From the NCBI GenBank assembly GCA_029098085.1, contig JAQXNQ010000334.1, forward strand, positions 1-5,485: a stretch of DNA of 5,485 nucleotides, in the 5' to 3' direction. Origin of the DNA: Oscillospiraceae bacterium (GTDB lineage: Bacteria > Bacillota > Clostridia > Oscillospirales > Ruminococcaceae). The stretch's first letter is position 1. Every line of letters begins with the position of its first letter. This document shows positions 5,260 to 5,485 of this stretch, piece by piece. The position numbers and the translations under genes were made by a program. The notes beneath the pieces were generated by a model, which saw only the letters and a list, made by a program, of their open reading frames with translations, searched no databases and was not told the origin of the DNA.

Positions 5260-5280
5260 ATGCCCGCTGGAAGCGGGCAT
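5260..5280 (+). other. 9-bp hairpin that would enclose an ATG behind a strong Shine-Dalgarno
   Basis: ATGCCCGCT (5260-5268) is the exact complement of AGCGGGCAT (5272-5280) around a GGA loop. AAAGGAGG (5244-5251) lies 8 nt before this ATG. The frame from it runs 69 codons to 5469 but passes through the terminator and the hairpin array and looks like translated repeat DNA, so I do not call a gene. Confidence 0.5.
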
Positions 5281-5301
5281 GGGGTCTCTAAAGGAAGTCT
5301 T

Positions 5302-5325
5302 GCGGCCTGCGGGCCGCGCTTTTTT
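5302..5325 (+). terminator. Intrinsic terminator closing the plus-strand gene group
   Basis: GCGGCC (5302-5307), TGCG loop, GGCCGC (5312-5317), then GC and six T (5320-5325). This is a compact all-GC stem with a U-tract, about 120 bp after the YdcF-like stop codon and on the same strand. It is the only convincing terminator on the plus strand in the window. Confidence 0.75.
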
Positions 5326-5352
5326 ATCTTGATTGTCCGCGCCGGGCGCATC

Positions 5353-5395
5353 GCTTTCCGCAAGCGGAAAGCTGCAAGAACGCAAGCGTTCTTGC
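5353..5395. repeat. Twin hairpins with identical CAAG loops
   Basis: GCTTTCCG-CAAG-CGGAAAGC (5353-5372) and GCAAGAACG-CAAG-CGTTCTTGC (5374-5395) are adjacent perfect hairpins of 8 and 9 bp. Stem sequences differ but the loop and its closing CG...CG pairs are the same, suggesting two members of one hairpin family, not a duplication. Confidence 0.6.
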
Positions 5396-5438
5396 GCGTG
5401 AGTAGGCCTTCTTTACGTTTGTTTGCAACGGGCTCTGC

Positions 5439-5484
5439 CAGACTAAGGCCGAAGGCCGTGTCAGACTAAGACTGAAAGTCGTGT
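5439..5484. repeat. 23-nt tandem repeat with a covarying GAA-loop hairpin, running to the window edge
   Basis: Two units of 23 nt (5439-5461 and 5462-5484) share CAGACTAAG and CGTGT. Between them the core is GGCC-GAA-GGCC in the first unit and GACT-GAA-AGTC in the second: two of the four stem pairs differ and both changes are compensated. Base 5485 is the C expected of a third unit, so the array probably continues. The stretch 5396-5438 holds nothing I recognise. I recall comparable intergenic arrays in Faecalibacterium-like genomes, which I cannot verify here. Confidence 0.6.
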
Positions 5485-5485
5485 C

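Noticed and set aside
5439..5485. CRISPR array, suggested by 23-nt units
   Set aside because: Units are head-to-tail without spacers and the variable part is a self-complementary hairpin, not unrelated spacer DNA.

Overview
The window looks like a piece of chromosome from a GC-rich, Gram-positive gut-type clostridium. The coding regions are GC-rich, Shine-Dalgarno sites are strong (AAGGAG, AAAGGAG, AAGGAGG), intergenic DNA is hairpin-rich, and the gene set is typical of these bacteria. The heptad repeats and the GAA-loop 23-mers remind me of Oscillospiraceae/Ruminococcaceae genomes (Faecalibacterium or Subdoligranulum relatives). That placement is recall, not a computed assignment.

Layout: (1) 1-841, minus strand: 5' part of an Old Yellow Enzyme family NADH:flavin oxidoreductase, cut by the window edge. 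(2) 842-1189: a divergent control region of about 350 bp. It holds a minus-strand promoter and leader hairpin, a 15-bp inverted repeat, a 9-bp direct repeat, and a folded plus-strand leader with a terminator-like hairpin. (3) 1190-1942, plus: xylose-isomerase-like TIM-barrel sugar isomerase/epimerase. (4) 1924-2247: non-coding repeat element E1. (5) 2264-3292, plus: D-2-hydroxyacid dehydrogenase. (6) 3301-3593: repeat element E2, a relative of E1 in opposite orientation. (7) 3609-4414, plus: AraC-type regulator broken by an apparent one-base deletion inside its first helix-turn-helix. (8) 4434-5180, plus: membrane-anchored YdcF/DUF218 protein. (9) 5181-5485: no convincing gene, but a run of perfect hairpins, an intrinsic terminator and a covarying 23-nt tandem repeat that reaches the window edge.

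The flavin reductase, TIM-barrel enzyme, dehydrogenase and AraC regulator look like a small catabolic locus for a sugar-like or polyol/sugar-acid compound: isomerise, oxidise or reduce a hydroxy/keto group, and reduce an activated double bond, under control of a ligand-sensing activator. No substrate can be read from the sequence and no transporter is in view. The YdcF gene lies 19 nt after the regulator and is probably co-transcribed, without an obvious part in the pathway.

The most unusual material is non-coding: the two related elements E1 and E2, bounded by AGTGAAN heptads and placed just upstream of the ribosome binding sites of two consecutive genes, and the structured leader before the TIM-barrel gene.
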